Positions 23,517 to 31,477 of a stretch of DNA of 32,800 nt are shown piece after piece (position 1 is the first letter of the stretch; each line of letters begins with the position of its first letter). Source of the stretch: Burkholderiales bacterium. GTDB lineage: Bacteria; Pseudomonadota; Gammaproteobacteria; Burkholderiales; Burkholderiaceae_C. Under the pieces are notes generated by a model. It did not search any database, was not told where the DNA came from, and worked only from the letters and a program-made list of their open reading frames with translations. The position numbers and the translations under genes are program-made. The stretch lies in the NCBI GenBank assembly GCA_017307865.1, contig JAFKGE010000052.1:1-32800 (forward strand), written 5' to 3'.

Positions 23517-24049
23517 GATGCGCTGTGGTTGTCGCTGGCTTGCCCGGCGGGGCGCGGCCGGGCGCGGTCGGCGCCCACCTCGGCCGGGCGCAGCTGGGGC
23601 GCCAGGCCGTTGAGCACGCCGTTGACGTACTTGTGGCCGTCGGTGCCGCCGAAGTCCTTGGCCAGCTCGATGCATTCGTTCAGCACCACGCGCCAGGGCA
23701 CGTCGGGGCACTTCAGCAATTCGTAGGCGCCGATCCACATGCAGGCGCGCTCGACGGGCGAGATCTGCCCCAGCTCGCGGTCGAGCAGCGGCACGATCAG
23801 CGCGTCCAGGTCGGCCGACAGCTCGATGCAGCCGTGCAAGAGCGCGTCGAAGTGCGCCGCGTCGGCCTTGGCAAAGCCCTGCAGCTCGCGCGTGAAGACG
23901 TCGATGGCGGCGGCGTCGCCACCGCCCAGCAGGTACTGGTACAGCCCCTGCAGCGCGAATTCGCGCGCGCGCGAGCGCGGCGACTTGGCCGAGGACTTGC
24001 GCGTGCCGGTCTTGGCCGCGGGCGGGCGTTTGGACGGCTCGGCGCTCAT
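23513..24049 (-). CDS. nusB: Transcription antitermination factor NusB
   Basis: A 178-residue all-helical RNA-binding protein that pairs with NusE (S10) in rRNA antitermination complexes. Seen: [17 protein letters not shown] (start of the NusB fold) and [20 protein letters not shown] plus [20 protein letters not shown], which match the conserved helices. A basic N-terminal extension (residues 1-28) and a C-terminal tail lengthen it versus E. coli NusB. It overlaps ribH by 4 bp (ATGA). The ribH-nusB pair is widespread. Confidence 0.94.
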   Translation of the reverse strand: MSAEPSKRPPAAKTGTRKSSAKSPRSRAREFALQGLYQYLLGGGDAAAIDVFTRELQGFAKADAAHFDALLHGCIELSADLDALIVPLLDRELGQISPVERACMWIGAYELLKCPDVPWRVVLNECIELAKDFGGTDGHKYVNGVLNGLAPQLRPAEVGADRARPRPAGQASDNHSAS

Positions 24050-24510
24050 TTCAGGCGGTGCTTGAGCAGGGCCATCTCGACCGCCACGCGGGCGGCGTCG
24101 CGCCCCTTCTCGATCTGGCGCACGGTGGCCTGCGGCAGGTTCTCGGTGGTCAGGATGGCGTTGGCGATGGGGATGTCCAGGTCCAGCCCCACGCGGGTGA
24201 TGCCGGCGCTGGACTCGTTGGCGACCAGCTCGAAGTGATAGGTCTCGCCGCGGATGACGCAGCCCAGCGCGATCAGCGCGTCGTACTCGCCGCGGTGCGC
24301 CAGCCAGCGCAGCGCCAGCGGCACCTCCAGCGCGCCGGGCACGGTGTGGTGGGCGATGTTCTCGCTCGTCACGCCCAGCGCGGCCAGCTCGCCCAGGCAG
24401 GCATCGCGCAGGCCGTTGGTGACGCCCGCGTTGAAGCGCGCCTGCACGATGGCGATGCGCAGGCCGCTGCCGTCCAGCGTGGCGCCCGGGCCCTTGTCGG
24501 CTTCCAGCAT
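24046..24510 (-). CDS. ribH: 6,7-Dimethyl-8-ribityllumazine synthase
   Basis: A 154-residue lumazine synthase. Seen: [20 protein letters not shown], the catalytic His loop [20 protein letters not shown], and the C-terminal [15 protein letters not shown]. It joins the RibB product with the pyrimidine intermediate to form lumazine in riboflavin synthesis. The start ATG at 24510 is 2 bp after the ribBX stop, and the stop overlaps nusB (ATGA). Confidence 0.97.
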   Translation of the reverse strand: MLEADKGPGATLDGSGLRIAIVQARFNAGVTNGLRDACLGELAALGVTSENIAHHTVPGALEVPLALRWLAHRGEYDALIALGCVIRGETYHFELVANESSAGITRVGLDLDIPIANAILTTENLPQATVRQIEKGRDAARVAVEMALLKHRLK

Positions 24511-24512
24511 GT

Positions 24513-25658
24513 TCAGTCCTTGGTGATGTAGCCGGCCACTTCGAGGCCGAAGCCGCCCGCCAGGCTGGGCAGGCGCCGCGGCGTGCCCAGCAGGCGCATG
24601 CGCTGCACGCCCAGCGCGCGCAGGATCTGCGCGCCGATGCCGTAGCTGCGCAGGTCCATGCGCCCGCGCGAGGGTGCGTGGGTGGCGCGCGCCGTGCCCT
24701 GGAACTGCGCCAGCAGCTGGTCGGCGCTTTCGCCGCAGTTCAGCAGCACGGCCACGCCGCTGCCTTCCTGGCGGATGCGCGCCAGCGCCTCGTGCAGGCC
24801 CCAGCTGTGCATGCCGGGCTGCACGTCGAGCGCGTCCAGCACCGACAGCGGCTCGTGCACGCGCACGGCCACCGCGTCCTCGGGCGCCCACTGGCCCAGC
24901 ACCAGCGCCAGGTGCAGCGCGCCGCTGGGCTGGTCGCGAAAGGCGTGGGCGGTGAAACGGCCCTCGGCCGTGGCCAGCTCGCGCGTGCCCATCGGCTCGA
25001 CCAGCGTCTCGGTGCGGCTGCGGTATTCGATCAGGTCGGCGATGGTGCCGATCTTCAGGCCATGCTGCGCGGCGAACACCTGCAGGTCGGGCAGGCGCGC
25101 CATGGTGCCGTCGTCCTTCATGATCTCGCAGATCACGGCGGCGGGCGTGCAGCCGGCCATGGCCGCCAGGTCGCAGCCGGCCTCGGTGTGGCCGGCGCGC
25201 ATCAGCACGCCGCCCTCGACCGCCTGCAGCGGAAACACGTGGCCGGGCTGCACCAGGTCGGCGGCTTGCGCGTTGGCCGCCACGGCGGTCTGCACGGTGC
25301 GCGCGCGGTCGGCGGCGGAGATGCCGGTGGTCACGCCCTCGGCGGCCTCGATCGACACCGTGAAGGCGGTGCCCATGCGCGTGCCGTTGTGCGCCACCAT
25401 GGGCGGCAGGTGCAGGCGCTCGCAGCGCTCGCGCGTGAGCGTCAGGCAGATCAGGCCGCGGCCGAAGCGCGCCATGAAGTTGACCGCCTCGGGCGTGACG
25501 TGGTCGGCCGCCAGGATCAGGTCGCCCTCGTTCTCGCGGTCTTCCTCGTCGATCAGGATGACCATGCGGCCGGCGGCCAGCTCGGCCACGATGTCCTGCA
25601 CGGGCGAGATGCTGGCGACGCCCGCTGGGGCGGCGGAAGGGGGTGTGGAAACGGTCAT
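24513..25658 (-). CDS. ribBX: 3,4-DHBP synthase fused to a degenerate GTP cyclohydrolase II domain
   Basis: A 381-residue two-domain protein. The N-terminal RibB part is intact: acidic active-site loop [11 protein letters not shown] (residues ~37-47), [27 protein letters not shown] and the His-bearing [16 protein letters not shown]. The C-terminal RibA-like part (~215-381) lacks the zinc cysteines (GD-x-FxSxRCDCGxQ region reads [17 protein letters not shown]) and the HEGRGIG catalytic segment, but keeps the end fold ([17 protein letters not shown]). So GTP cyclohydrolase II activity is not expected. This is the RibBX arrangement known from other Proteobacteria, and a separate ribA must be elsewhere. 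The first gene of the rib-nus-tol operon; no FMN riboswitch was found upstream. Confidence 0.93.
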   Translation of the reverse strand: MTVSTPPSAAPAGVASISPVQDIVAELAAGRMVILIDEEDRENEGDLILAADHVTPEAVNFMARFGRGLICLTLTRERCERLHLPPMVAHNGTRMGTAFTVSIEAAEGVTTGISAADRARTVQTAVAANAQAADLVQPGHVFPLQAVEGGVLMRAGHTEAGCDLAAMAGCTPAAVICEIMKDDGTMARLPDLQVFAAQHGLKIGTIADLIEYRSRTETLVEPMGTRELATAEGRFTAHAFRDQPSGALHLALVLGQWAPEDAVAVRVHEPLSVLDALDVQPGMHSWGLHEALARIRQEGSGVAVLLNCGESADQLLAQFQGTARATHAPSRGRMDLRSYGIGAQILRALGVQRMRLLGTPRRLPSLAGGFGLEVAGYITKD

Positions 25659-25799
25659 GTTCAGGTCAGGCAGCCGGCGCGCCCGGCGGTGTGGCAGGGC
25701 GCGCCAGGGCGCCGATGGACAAGAGGCACATTATCCGCCCATTGGCGCGGGCCACTGGCGGGCCGGGCACCCTGTAGCGGCCGGGGATTGGGCTGCAAA

Positions 25800-25864
25800 A
25801 CTATCAATATCGTAGCTGTTTGCGCTTTATCATGGCGGGCTGCAGGCCGATTTGAGGCTTGAAC
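25800..25864 (+). repeat. Dispersed palindromic repeat, copy G
   Basis: Reads ATATCGTAGCTGTTTGCGCT, then TTATCATGGCGGGCTGCAGG, then CCGATTTGAGGCTTGAA. The GTAGCTG start and GCAGGCCGATTTGA end match the family. It lies in the divergent gap between ribBX and the AEC transporter gene. Confidence 0.75.
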
Positions 25865-25893
25865 CCGTCCGATCGGCCGGTCTGCACACACCC

Positions 25894-26847
25894 ATGTCCC
25901 TCGACCAACCCGTCTTCTCGGCCCTGCTGCCCGTGGTGGTGCTGATCGGCATCGGCTTCGCGGCCGGGCGCCTGCAGCTGATTCGCGGCGCGGCGGTGCG
26001 CGACCTGTCCAACCTGGTGTTTCTGGTGCTGGTGCAGGCGCTGCTGTTTCGCACCATGGCCACCGCGCGGCTCGACCGGCTGGACCTGCATTCGGTGGCG
26101 CTGTACTACGTGGTGTCGGGGCTGCTCTTCTTTGCCCTGCTGCTGGCGCGCGGCCTGAGCAGCCGCTCGGCCGTGCTGGCGCTGGCGGCCATCTTCAGCA
26201 ACACGCTGATGATCGGCGTGCCGCTGGTGCAGCTGGCCTATGGCGACGCGGCGCTGGTGTCGCTGTTCACCCTGATCTCGATGCACGCGCTGATCCTGCT
26301 GACCCTGGCCACCGTGGTGCTGGAGCTGCTGGTGGCGCGCGAGCAGGCCGCCGCCGGCGCCGGGCCGCGCCGCCACATCGCCGCCACCGTGGCGCGGGCG
26401 ATGAAAAACGCCGTGCTGCACCCGGTGCCGCTGCCCATCATCGCCGGCTTTCTGTATTCGCTGACCGGCTGGGGGCTGCACCCGGTGGTCGAGCAGCCGC
26501 TGCGCCTGCTGGGCAACGCCTTCGGCCCGGTGGCGCTGGTGCTGGTGGGCGTGACGCTGGCGCAGACGGCCATCGGCACGCAGCTGAAGGGCGCGCTGCA
26601 GATCGCCGCGCTCAAGACCGTGCTGCACCCGCTGCTGATGGCCGCCGCCGGCTGGGCGCTGGGCCTGTCCGGCCTGCCTTTGATCGTGATGGTGGTGGCC
26701 GCCGCCCTGCCCATCGGCGCCAATGTGTTCCTGTTCTCGCAGCGCTACCACAAGGAGGAAGACCTGGTCACCGCCGCCGTGGCCGTCTCCACCGTCATGG
26801 CCATGGGCAGCATCTCGGTGGTGATGGGGCTGCTGGGCACTCTTTAA
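25894..26847 (+). CDS. AEC (auxin efflux carrier) family transporter
   Basis: A 317-residue membrane protein with about ten transmembrane segments, split by a cytoplasmic loop near residues 150-175. The N-terminal helix ALLPVVVLIGIGFAAGRLQL and the later NTLMIGVPLVQLAYG, FGPVALVLVGVTLAQ and ALPIGANVFLFSQRYHKEE are typical of the family (e.g. malonate carriers MdcF). The substrate is not known. The ATG at 25894 precedes the first hydrophobic helix closely. Its stop codon is in the left arm of the palindrome at 26846-26888. Confidence 0.85.
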   Translation: MSLDQPVFSALLPVVVLIGIGFAAGRLQLIRGAAVRDLSNLVFLVLVQALLFRTMATARLDRLDLHSVALYYVVSGLLFFALLLARGLSSRSAVLALAAIFSNTLMIGVPLVQLAYGDAALVSLFTLISMHALILLTLATVVLELLVAREQAAAGAGPRRHIAATVARAMKNAVLHPVPLPIIAGFLYSLTGWGLHPVVEQPLRLLGNAFGPVALVLVGVTLAQTAIGTQLKGALQIAALKTVLHPLLMAAAGWALGLSGLPLIVMVVAAALPIGANVFLFSQRYHKEEDLVTAAVAVSTVMAMGSISVVMGLLGTL

Positions 26848-26888
26848 TGGGGTCAGATCACAATTAAAAATCATGATCTGACCCCATT
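26846..26888. terminator. Bidirectional hairpin with 15-bp arms
   Basis: AATGGGGTCAGATCA and TGATCTGACCCCATT are perfect inverted 15-bp arms with a 13-nt A-rich loop (CAATTAAAAATCA). It lies between the convergent AEC gene (its TAA is in the left arm) and the VOC gene. There is no plain T-run, but the A-rich loop and palindrome suggest a terminator. Similar half-sites (GACCCCA) occur near 28189-28198 and 30245-30252, so it may also belong to a dispersed family. Confidence 0.6.
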
Positions 26889-26897
26889 TAGGTTGAT

Positions 26898-27380
26898 TCA
26901 TGGGGGCGCGGACGGCCCCTTCAGCTCGATCTGGTTGCCGTCCGGGTCTTCGATGTAGAGCGACGGGCCCTGGCCCTCGGCACCGAAGTTGCTGACCACC
27001 GCGCCTTGCACCGGCACGCCATGCCGGCCCAGGTGCGCGCGCAGCGCCGCCTCGTCGAAGGGGTCGATGCGCAGGCAGAAGTGGTCGAGGTTGCGCCGGT
27101 CGCCAGCCGGCGCGCCGCCGCCCTTGCGCCCCAGCGGGCCGTCCACGCTCACCAGGTCGATCATCGATGCGCCGGCGCGCAGGTGCGCCAGCCCCAGCTC
27201 GTCGCGCCGTCGGACCACGGCGCAGCCCAGCACGGCGCCGTAAAAGTCGATGCTGCGGGCCAAATCGCGCACGCGCAGCACCAGGTGGTCGATGCGCTGC
27301 ACCGCGAAGGGCAGGGCTGTCGGGGCTTGCAGGGGGTTTGCGGTCGTGGGGGGGGTGCCCCCTTCAGCGGGTTCAGGCAT
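26898..27380 (-). CDS. VOC (glyoxalase/dioxygenase superfamily) protein
   Basis: A 160-residue protein. Two beta-alpha-beta-beta-beta units of the vicinal oxygen chelate fold are visible: RIDHLVLRVRDLARSIDFYG (metal His at the start), GASMIDLVSV, NLDHFCLRIDPFDEAALRAH (second His) and LYIEDPDGNQIELKGP (Glu). The substrate is unknown. A proline-rich N-terminal extension (~1-25) is not part of the domain. A GGAG ribosome site lies upstream of the ATG at 27380. Confidence 0.87.
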   Translation of the reverse strand: MPEPAEGGTPPTTANPLQAPTALPFAVQRIDHLVLRVRDLARSIDFYGAVLGCAVVRRRDELGLAHLRAGASMIDLVSVDGPLGRKGGGAPAGDRRNLDHFCLRIDPFDEAALRAHLGRHGVPVQGAVVSNFGAEGQGPSLYIEDPDGNQIELKGPSAPP

Positions 27381-27408
27381 GTCGGTTCACTCCATCGCCT
27401 TGGATGGC

Positions 27409-27738
27409 TCATCGTCGCACATGCGTCCACACCATGCCCAGCACGGCCAGCACCGAGCCCAGCGCCAGCCCGGCCGCGAACAGCAGGCCCAGACCGACCG
27501 GATTGGGGTTGGGGTCGGGCCACAGGCCCAGTGCCGCCGCCGCGCTGACGAACAGCAGCGGCAGCGCCGCCCCCACGGCCACCCACAGGCCGCCCCGCAC
27601 GCCCCAGGACCGCCAGTAAACCGCCCGCTGATCGCCGCTCAGCCACACCCAGGCCACGATCGCCAATGGCGAGAGCGTGAGCGCCAGCACCAGCGTGACG
27701 GGCAGGCGCCAGGGGGACGGTGGGCGCTGGGCGGTCAT
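27409..27738 (-). CDS. Hypothetical membrane protein
   Basis: A 109-residue protein of unknown function with about three hydrophobic segments: LPVTLVLALTLSPLAIVAWV, GLWVAVGAALPLLFVSAAAA, and GLGLLFAAGLALGSVLAVLG. The ATG at 27738 was chosen over a TTG nine codons upstream. It lies 38 bp after arfB on the same strand and 28 bp before the VOC gene, possibly in one transcript. No family was recognised. Confidence 0.65.
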   Translation of the reverse strand: MTAQRPPSPWRLPVTLVLALTLSPLAIVAWVWLSGDQRAVYWRSWGVRGGLWVAVGAALPLLFVSAAAALGLWPDPNPNPVGLGLLFAAGLALGSVLAVLGMVWTHVRR

Positions 27739-27776
27739 GCGGTGGAAGGGAAGATCTGAGCTCAATAGGGCAAAGC

Positions 27777-28175
27777 CTAGAACGCCGGCTTGCCGCGGGC
27801 CGCCTTGGTGTCGGACCGCCGCGCCTTGCTGTCCAGCCGCCGCAGCTGCGACGCCCGCGTCGGCCGGGTGGCGCGTCGCGTGGGCCGCACGCGCGTGGCC
27901 TCGTCGATCAGTGCCTGCAGCCGCGCCAGCGCCTCGGCGCGGTTCTGCGTGCGGCTGCGCGAGGTCTGCGCCTTGATGACGATGATGCCTTCCTTGGTCA
28001 CCCGCTGATCCTGCAGGCCCAGCAGCTGGTTCTTGGCCGTTTGCGGCAGCGACGAGCGGGCAATGTCGAAGCGCAGGTGAACCGCGCTGGACACCTTGTT
28101 GACGTTCTGCCCGCCCGGGCCCTGCGCGCGCACGTCGCTGAACTCCACTTCATGGGGATGCAGGGTGTAGGTCAT
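27777..28175 (-). CDS. arfB: Peptidyl-tRNA hydrolase ArfB (rescue release factor)
   Basis: A 132-residue ribosome-rescue factor. The GGQ-domain contains the catalytic GPGGQNVNKVSSAVHLRFD, followed by RVTKEGIIVIKAQTSRSRTQ and a basic, Arg/Lys-rich tail (RPTRRATRPTRASQLRRLDS) that reaches the empty mRNA channel. It frees nascent chains from ribosomes stalled without a stop codon. The ATG at 28175 is chosen; a TTG 8 codons upstream lies in a repeat-like half-site. Divergent to the DUF3014 gene. Confidence 0.94.
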   Translation of the reverse strand: MTYTLHPHEVEFSDVRAQGPGGQNVNKVSSAVHLRFDIARSSLPQTAKNQLLGLQDQRVTKEGIIVIKAQTSRSRTQNRAEALARLQALIDEATRVRPTRRATRPTRASQLRRLDSKARRSDTKAARGKPAF

Positions 28176-28331
28176 GGCAAAAAAATGATCCGACCCCAAT
28201 TATTGCCCCGGCATGTAAACCGCGTAAGCTGCTGTAGTCCAGGCCGCGGGGATGCCGGGGCCGAACTAACATCGGCGCCATGCGCTATCAGTTTGAAAGC
28301 TGGCGCGGCGACCCCTGTGGAAAGGAGTGTG

Positions 28332-29252
28332 ATGCCCGAGAAAGACACCGTCGATTTTCGTCCCCCGCAGCCTTCGTCCAGGGCCTGGGTGGGCTGGGTG
28401 GTGATGGCGGCGCTGGTCGCGGGCGCGGCCTGGTGGTTCGGCTGGCGGCCCGCGCACGCGCCCGAGGCGCCGCCGCCGGCCGCCGATGCCGCCGCGCCCG
28501 CCACCGCCCCCGGGCCGGCCGCCGAGGTGCCCGCATCCGCGCCGCTGGCCGAGGCCTCGGCGCCCGCCAACCCGGTCGACGCGCTGGCGCCCGCCGACGC
28601 CGCCTTGCCCGCGCTGGCCGACTCCGACGCCGCCGTCGCCCAGGCGCTGCGCGATCTGCTGGGCGCCCAGCGCGTGGCGCAGTTCTTGCTGCCCGACGGC
28701 TTTGTGCGCCGCGCCGTCGCCACCGTCGACAACCTGGCACGCGCCAGCGCGCCCGCCCGCCTGTGGCCCGTGCAGCCGGCGCCCGAGCGCTTTCTGGTCA
28801 CCGGCCCGGCCGACGCGCCCGCCGCCACCATCGCCCCCGCCAACGCCGCGCGCTACCACGCCTTCGTCGCCTTTGCCGAGGGCGTGCCGCTGGGCGCCGC
28901 CGTCCAGCTCTACGCCCGGCTGTACCCGCTGTTCCAGTCTGCGTACGAAGAGCTGGGCTACCCCGGCCGCTATTTCAACGACCGTCTGGTGGCCGTGCTG
29001 GACGTGCTGCTGGCCACCCCCGAGCCTGTCGGTCCCGTGGCCGTGCAGCTGACCCAGGTCAAGGGCGAGGTGCCCTCCACCCGGCCCTGGGTGCGCTACG
29101 AATACGCCGACCCGCGGCTGGAGTCGCTGTCCAGCGGCCAGAAGATGCTGCTGCGCATGGGCCCCGACAACGCCCGCCGCCTGAAGGCCGTGATGACCGA
29201 GCTGCGCCGCCGCGTGGCCACCGGCGCCGTGGCCAAGGCCAAGGGCGATTGA
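28332..29252 (+). CDS. DUF3014 family protein
   Basis: A 306-residue protein with a single N-terminal transmembrane helix (WVGWVVMAALVAGAAWWFGW, residues ~18-38), an alanine/proline-rich linker (~40-105), and a folded C-terminal part (DLLGAQRVAQFLLPDGFVRR, LYARLYPLFQSAYEELGYPG, RYFNDRLVAVLDVLLATPEP). This matches the DUF3014 layout. Function is unknown. A ribosome site AAAGGAG at 28321-28327 precedes the ATG by 4 nt. The flanking genes do not suggest a role. Confidence 0.8.
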   Translation: MPEKDTVDFRPPQPSSRAWVGWVVMAALVAGAAWWFGWRPAHAPEAPPPAADAAAPATAPGPAAEVPASAPLAEASAPANPVDALAPADAALPALADSDAAVAQALRDLLGAQRVAQFLLPDGFVRRAVATVDNLARASAPARLWPVQPAPERFLVTGPADAPAATIAPANAARYHAFVAFAEGVPLGAAVQLYARLYPLFQSAYEELGYPGRYFNDRLVAVLDVLLATPEPVGPVAVQLTQVKGEVPSTRPWVRYEYADPRLESLSSGQKMLLRMGPDNARRLKAVMTELRRRVATGAVAKAKGD

Positions 29253-29264
29253 GCGCCGCGCGCA

Positions 29265-29720
29265 TCACGCGCGCTCGGGCACGCCTTCTTCGGCCCGCGC
29301 TTTCAGCGCCCGGTTCATGTCGTCAAAGCCACGCCGGGTGTCGCGATCCAGGCTGCCGCGCGATGGCCCGACCAACAGCCCGCTGAACCGCTCGCTTTGC
29401 TGAAAGCGCACCTTGCCCTCACCCAGCGGCTCGATGAGAAGGCGATGCTCGCCATCGAACACGCCAGGAAGGAGAAAGCGACCCAGCCACCGAAGCTCGC
29501 GCCCCGCATCGGCCGTGAGGACGACCGGCGAGAAGCGCATGGCTTTCGCACCGCTGGGCTGGACGGTGACTTCGAGCCGAGCCCCTTGCCGGGGCACACC
29601 GGCAATCGACTTGATGAAGGGATTCCACTGCGGATAAGAGGCGAAATCCAGCAGAACGGCCCATACCCGCTGCGCCGATGCGTCAATTTCGATTTCGGTA
29701 TGCAGGTGGTGCTTCGCCAT
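29265..29720 (-). CDS. SRPBCC domain-containing protein
   Basis: A 151-residue START/Bet v1-like protein. The pattern IEIDASAQRVWAVLLDFASYPQWNPFIKSI (cut in use) gives the family's opening strand, helix and WNPF, followed by RLEVTVQPSGAKAMRFSPVV, RWLGRFLLPGVFDGEHRLLI and FSGLLVGP. Members bind hydrophobic ligands; the ligand is unknown. The ATG at 29720 with a GGGGGA ribosome site 4-5 nt upstream is preferred over an upstream in-frame start. It is convergent to the DUF3014 gene, 12 bp apart. Confidence 0.87.
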   Translation of the reverse strand: MAKHHLHTEIEIDASAQRVWAVLLDFASYPQWNPFIKSIAGVPRQGARLEVTVQPSGAKAMRFSPVVLTADAGRELRWLGRFLLPGVFDGEHRLLIEPLGEGKVRFQQSERFSGLLVGPSRGSLDRDTRRGFDDMNRALKARAEEGVPERA

Positions 29721-29798
29721 CGGTCCCCCTTGTCGTTGGCGCCCGGCGCCTTGCCCTCGGCCGCGCGGCGCCCCATCCGATCCCAATTTTTTTCAGGC

Positions 29799-29957
29799 TC
29801 AGGCTTCGCTCTTGCTGTCCGGCACCGCCTGAGGCGCGGGCTCCTCCGCCACAGGTTCCTGACGCCCCGCCGCCTTGCGCTCGGCCTTCTCGGCCTTCTT
29901 TTTCTTCTTCTCTTGCTCGCGCTGGCGCTTTTCAAACTGGTAGTTGGGCTTTGGCAC
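29799..29957 (-). CDS. Small basic coiled-coil-like protein
   Basis: A 52-residue protein, MPKPNYQFEKRQREQEKKKK..., with a lysine/glutamate-rich helix (residues ~5-35) and an acidic tail. The start is a GTG at 29957, with AAAGGAA about 8 nt upstream, giving the N-terminus known to me from small proteins in related Burkholderiales. Function unknown. A longer in-frame ORF reaches 30077 but its extra part is not protein-like. Confidence 0.6.
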   Translation of the reverse strand: MPKPNYQFEKRQREQEKKKKKAEKAERKAAGRQEPVAEEPAPQAVPDSKSEA

Positions 29958-30137
29958 GGGGGCGGTTCCTTTCGGGCTGGGTGGTGTCGAGCATAGCCGA
30001 TGCAGCAGCGCCGCCCCAAGCTGGCCAGAGTGCGTTTTCGCGCGTTCAAACATCCAAAGGCCAAGGCGGGTCACCACGGTCCGCGCTCGGCCCGAGCGGC
30101 GGAGTCAACCCCGGCGATGCGCGGCGGCCTGATGCTT

Positions 30138-30198
30138 CCAATTCGATAGCTGCCCGCGCTTGCTGCGAAATGGCTAGAGGCGGAAATAGCCAAAAAAA
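30138..30198 (+). repeat. Dispersed palindromic repeat, copy I
   Basis: Reads CCAATTCGATAGCTGCCCGC, then GCTTGCTGCGAAATGGCTAG, then AGGCGGAAATAGCCAAAAAA. It has the family signature TTCGATAGCTGC-CCGCGCTTGCTG with a CTAGAGGC block and an A-rich end. Confidence 0.8.
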
Positions 30199-30340
30199 TG
30201 ATCAGGCCACCGTTCGGGGCTCGACCGGAGTGGGAAATGTTCATCTGACCCCATTTCCCCCAAAAAGGGAGCGCCCTGACTTGAAGACGGGCGTGGCCCA
30301 CGAAAAAGCGCTGCGCCACGAAAGCGGCGCAATGCTGCAA

Positions 30341-30397
30341 GAGTGATAGCTTGTGGCGCTTGCTGCGCAAGGGCTAGCGGCCGAAATTGCTTGAAAC
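30341..30397 (+). repeat. Dispersed palindromic repeat, copy J
   Basis: Reads GAGTGATAGCTTGTGGCGCT, then TGCTGCGCAAGGGCTAGCGG, then CCGAAATTGCTTGAAA. GTGATAGCT...GCGCTTGCTGCGCAAG...CTAG...CCGAAATTG closely follows copy I, about 200 bp away. Same orientation as copy I. Confidence 0.8.
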
Positions 30398-30439
30398 CGG
30401 CGCGATGCCTGCAGGCGAAGCCCGGCGCAACGCCAAAAC

Positions 30440-30460
30440 CCCCAAGAAGAAACCTTGGGG
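30440..30460 (-). terminator. Possible terminator at the end of the cassette array
   Basis: CCCCAAG and CTTGGGG form a 7-bp stem with a 7-nt loop. On the minus strand it is followed by GGTTTTGG, a short T-tract. It lies about 55 bp beyond the last attC, in the transcription direction of the cassettes, so it could end their message. Confidence 0.3.
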
Positions 30461-30513
30461 AAAGGCGAAACGCTGGAATAAATGCTGGCCTGCATAAAGC
30501 GGGAATATGAGAG

Positions 30514-30573
30514 GACTAACGCTGGAATTAAGCCGAGCCGCGAAGCGGCTTCGGCTTGAATGACTTGTTAGAC
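30514..30573 (-). repeat. Integron attC site 1
   Basis: On the minus strand this 60-bp site reads GTCTAACAAGTCATTCAAGC, then CGAAGCCGCTTCGCGGCTCG, then GCTTAATTCCAGCGTTAGTC. The R'' core GTCTAAC, the paired L'' and L' boxes (AAGCCG/CGGCTT), the central hairpin GCCGC-TTCG-CGGC, and the R' core GTTAG are all present. It is close to the well-known aadA attC (GTCTAAC...GCTTAACTCAAGCGTTAG). It lies 16 bp past the stop of the lipoprotein gene. Confidence 0.9.
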
Positions 30574-30588
30574 CGCTGCCCGCTGATG

Positions 30589-31419
30589 CTAATAGCTCGA
30601 CACATGTAGGATCTCTCCCGTTTCCTGGACGAAGCACAAAGAACCTTTGAAAATTGCAGGGATACCAACAGACTCATAGTATTTGGCCTGTGGTGATGCA
30701 ACGGTGGCGTCCTCGAAGCGTGAGTGGCCTGAAATGATCTCAGGCTTGCGTAGCCTAACGACAATAGCTGAAAGAACATGCTTGCCTTGGAGCGTTCTTG
30801 CTTTTTCTATGGGGACAGGGCAGGTGACAGGTAACCGATATTCGCTGTTGCTGTCTCTGAATTGCTTGCCTTTCAGATCAGCGGGATTAAAAACGAAGTA
30901 CAGGTCGCGGCCGCGCTCGCTCGTCACTTCTGCTCTTGTCCCGAAAGCATTTTGGCCGGAGTAGTTTTCCGTACTATCCGTGACGCTACCCATGCCGCAT
31001 GAAACCCCTTTGTCAATTGGCCAATGTCTCTGGCAAAAAATTGAATAGGCCGGTTCGTAGGCTTGTACGTCAGCGTTGTACTTTAGGTCTGCGTATTCCG
31101 GCTTGAGCGCATAGTCATCCGTTGTTGAAAACGGCTGAATCACAGCGTCAACATTGGCAAGACGCTGTTTGTATGCGTCCGTAGTTTCAAATTCACCTTT
31201 CGCGCTCTTATCAACTACGGACTTGAACTCGGTGAAGAACTTAGATCGCTCATTCGGGGAGAACGTGGGTGATGTTGCGTTAAACGCGGTTGGCTTCCAT
31301 TCCGCGACGACAGGTGCCGGAGACGGGGCGGGCGCTGCCGCAGCCTTGTCAGTTGGCGCTGCGGCGGGCTGGCAGGCGGCCAGTGCCACTGGGAGGAACA
31401 AACAGAATGGACGCTTCAT
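30589..31419 (-). CDS. Cassette-encoded lipoprotein, function unknown
   Basis: A 276-residue protein of no recognised family. The start at 31419 gives MKRPFCLFLPVALAACQP, a canonical lipoprotein signal with lipobox LAAC; an ATG 36 bp upstream would hide it. A proline/alanine linker (~19-40) is followed by a folded domain with cysteines (IFCQRHW, KGVSCGMGS, VTCPVPIE, GSLCFVQE), tyrosine-rich strands and FVFNPADLKGKQFRDS. It is probably an outer-membrane or inner-membrane-anchored periplasmic protein. G+C is visibly lower than in flanking core genes. It is in a complete integron cassette: attC2 upstream, attC1 16 bp downstream. Confidence 0.7.
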   Translation of the reverse strand: MKRPFCLFLPVALAACQPAAAPTDKAAAAPAPSPAPVVAEWKPTAFNATSPTFSPNERSKFFTEFKSVVDKSAKGEFETTDAYKQRLANVDAVIQPFSTTDDYALKPEYADLKYNADVQAYEPAYSIFCQRHWPIDKGVSCGMGSVTDSTENYSGQNAFGTRAEVTSERGRDLYFVFNPADLKGKQFRDSNSEYRLPVTCPVPIEKARTLQGKHVLSAIVVRLRKPEIISGHSRFEDATVASPQAKYYESVGIPAIFKGSLCFVQETGEILHVSSY

Positions 31420-31477
31420 TGCTGGCCCCGAACTCGTGCTGTGATTTTCTTTCATTCGCAGCGTTGGCTCTGCTGCG

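Larger units (their letters stand above)
29958..30513. other. Gene-poor region with repeats between core genes and the integron array
   Basis: 556 bp with no supported gene. It holds repeat copies I and J, a GACCCCA half-site near 30245, and a hairpin at 30440-30460. The segment from about 30374 to 30513 is open on the minus strand for roughly 60 codons (the frame runs from the first attC leftwards), without a convincing start or ribosome site. It may be a non-coding tail of the array. Confidence 0.55.

Noticed and set aside
25659-25800. FMN riboswitch upstream of ribBX
   Set aside because: The conserved RFN blocks (AGGGGCAGGGTG-like and CCGGCGGT in proper order) were not found on the minus strand. 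A possible -10 GATAAT (25735-25730) is present but no good -35.
28270-28320. Extra copy of the palindromic repeat upstream of the DUF3014 gene
   Set aside because: CTATCAGTTTGAAAGCTGGCGCGG shares only a few bases with the family and lacks the central inverted pair.
30241-30495. Small minus-strand open frame across the array tail
   Set aside because: It runs over repeat copy J, has no ribosome site, and a neighbouring frame is equally open; treated as non-coding.
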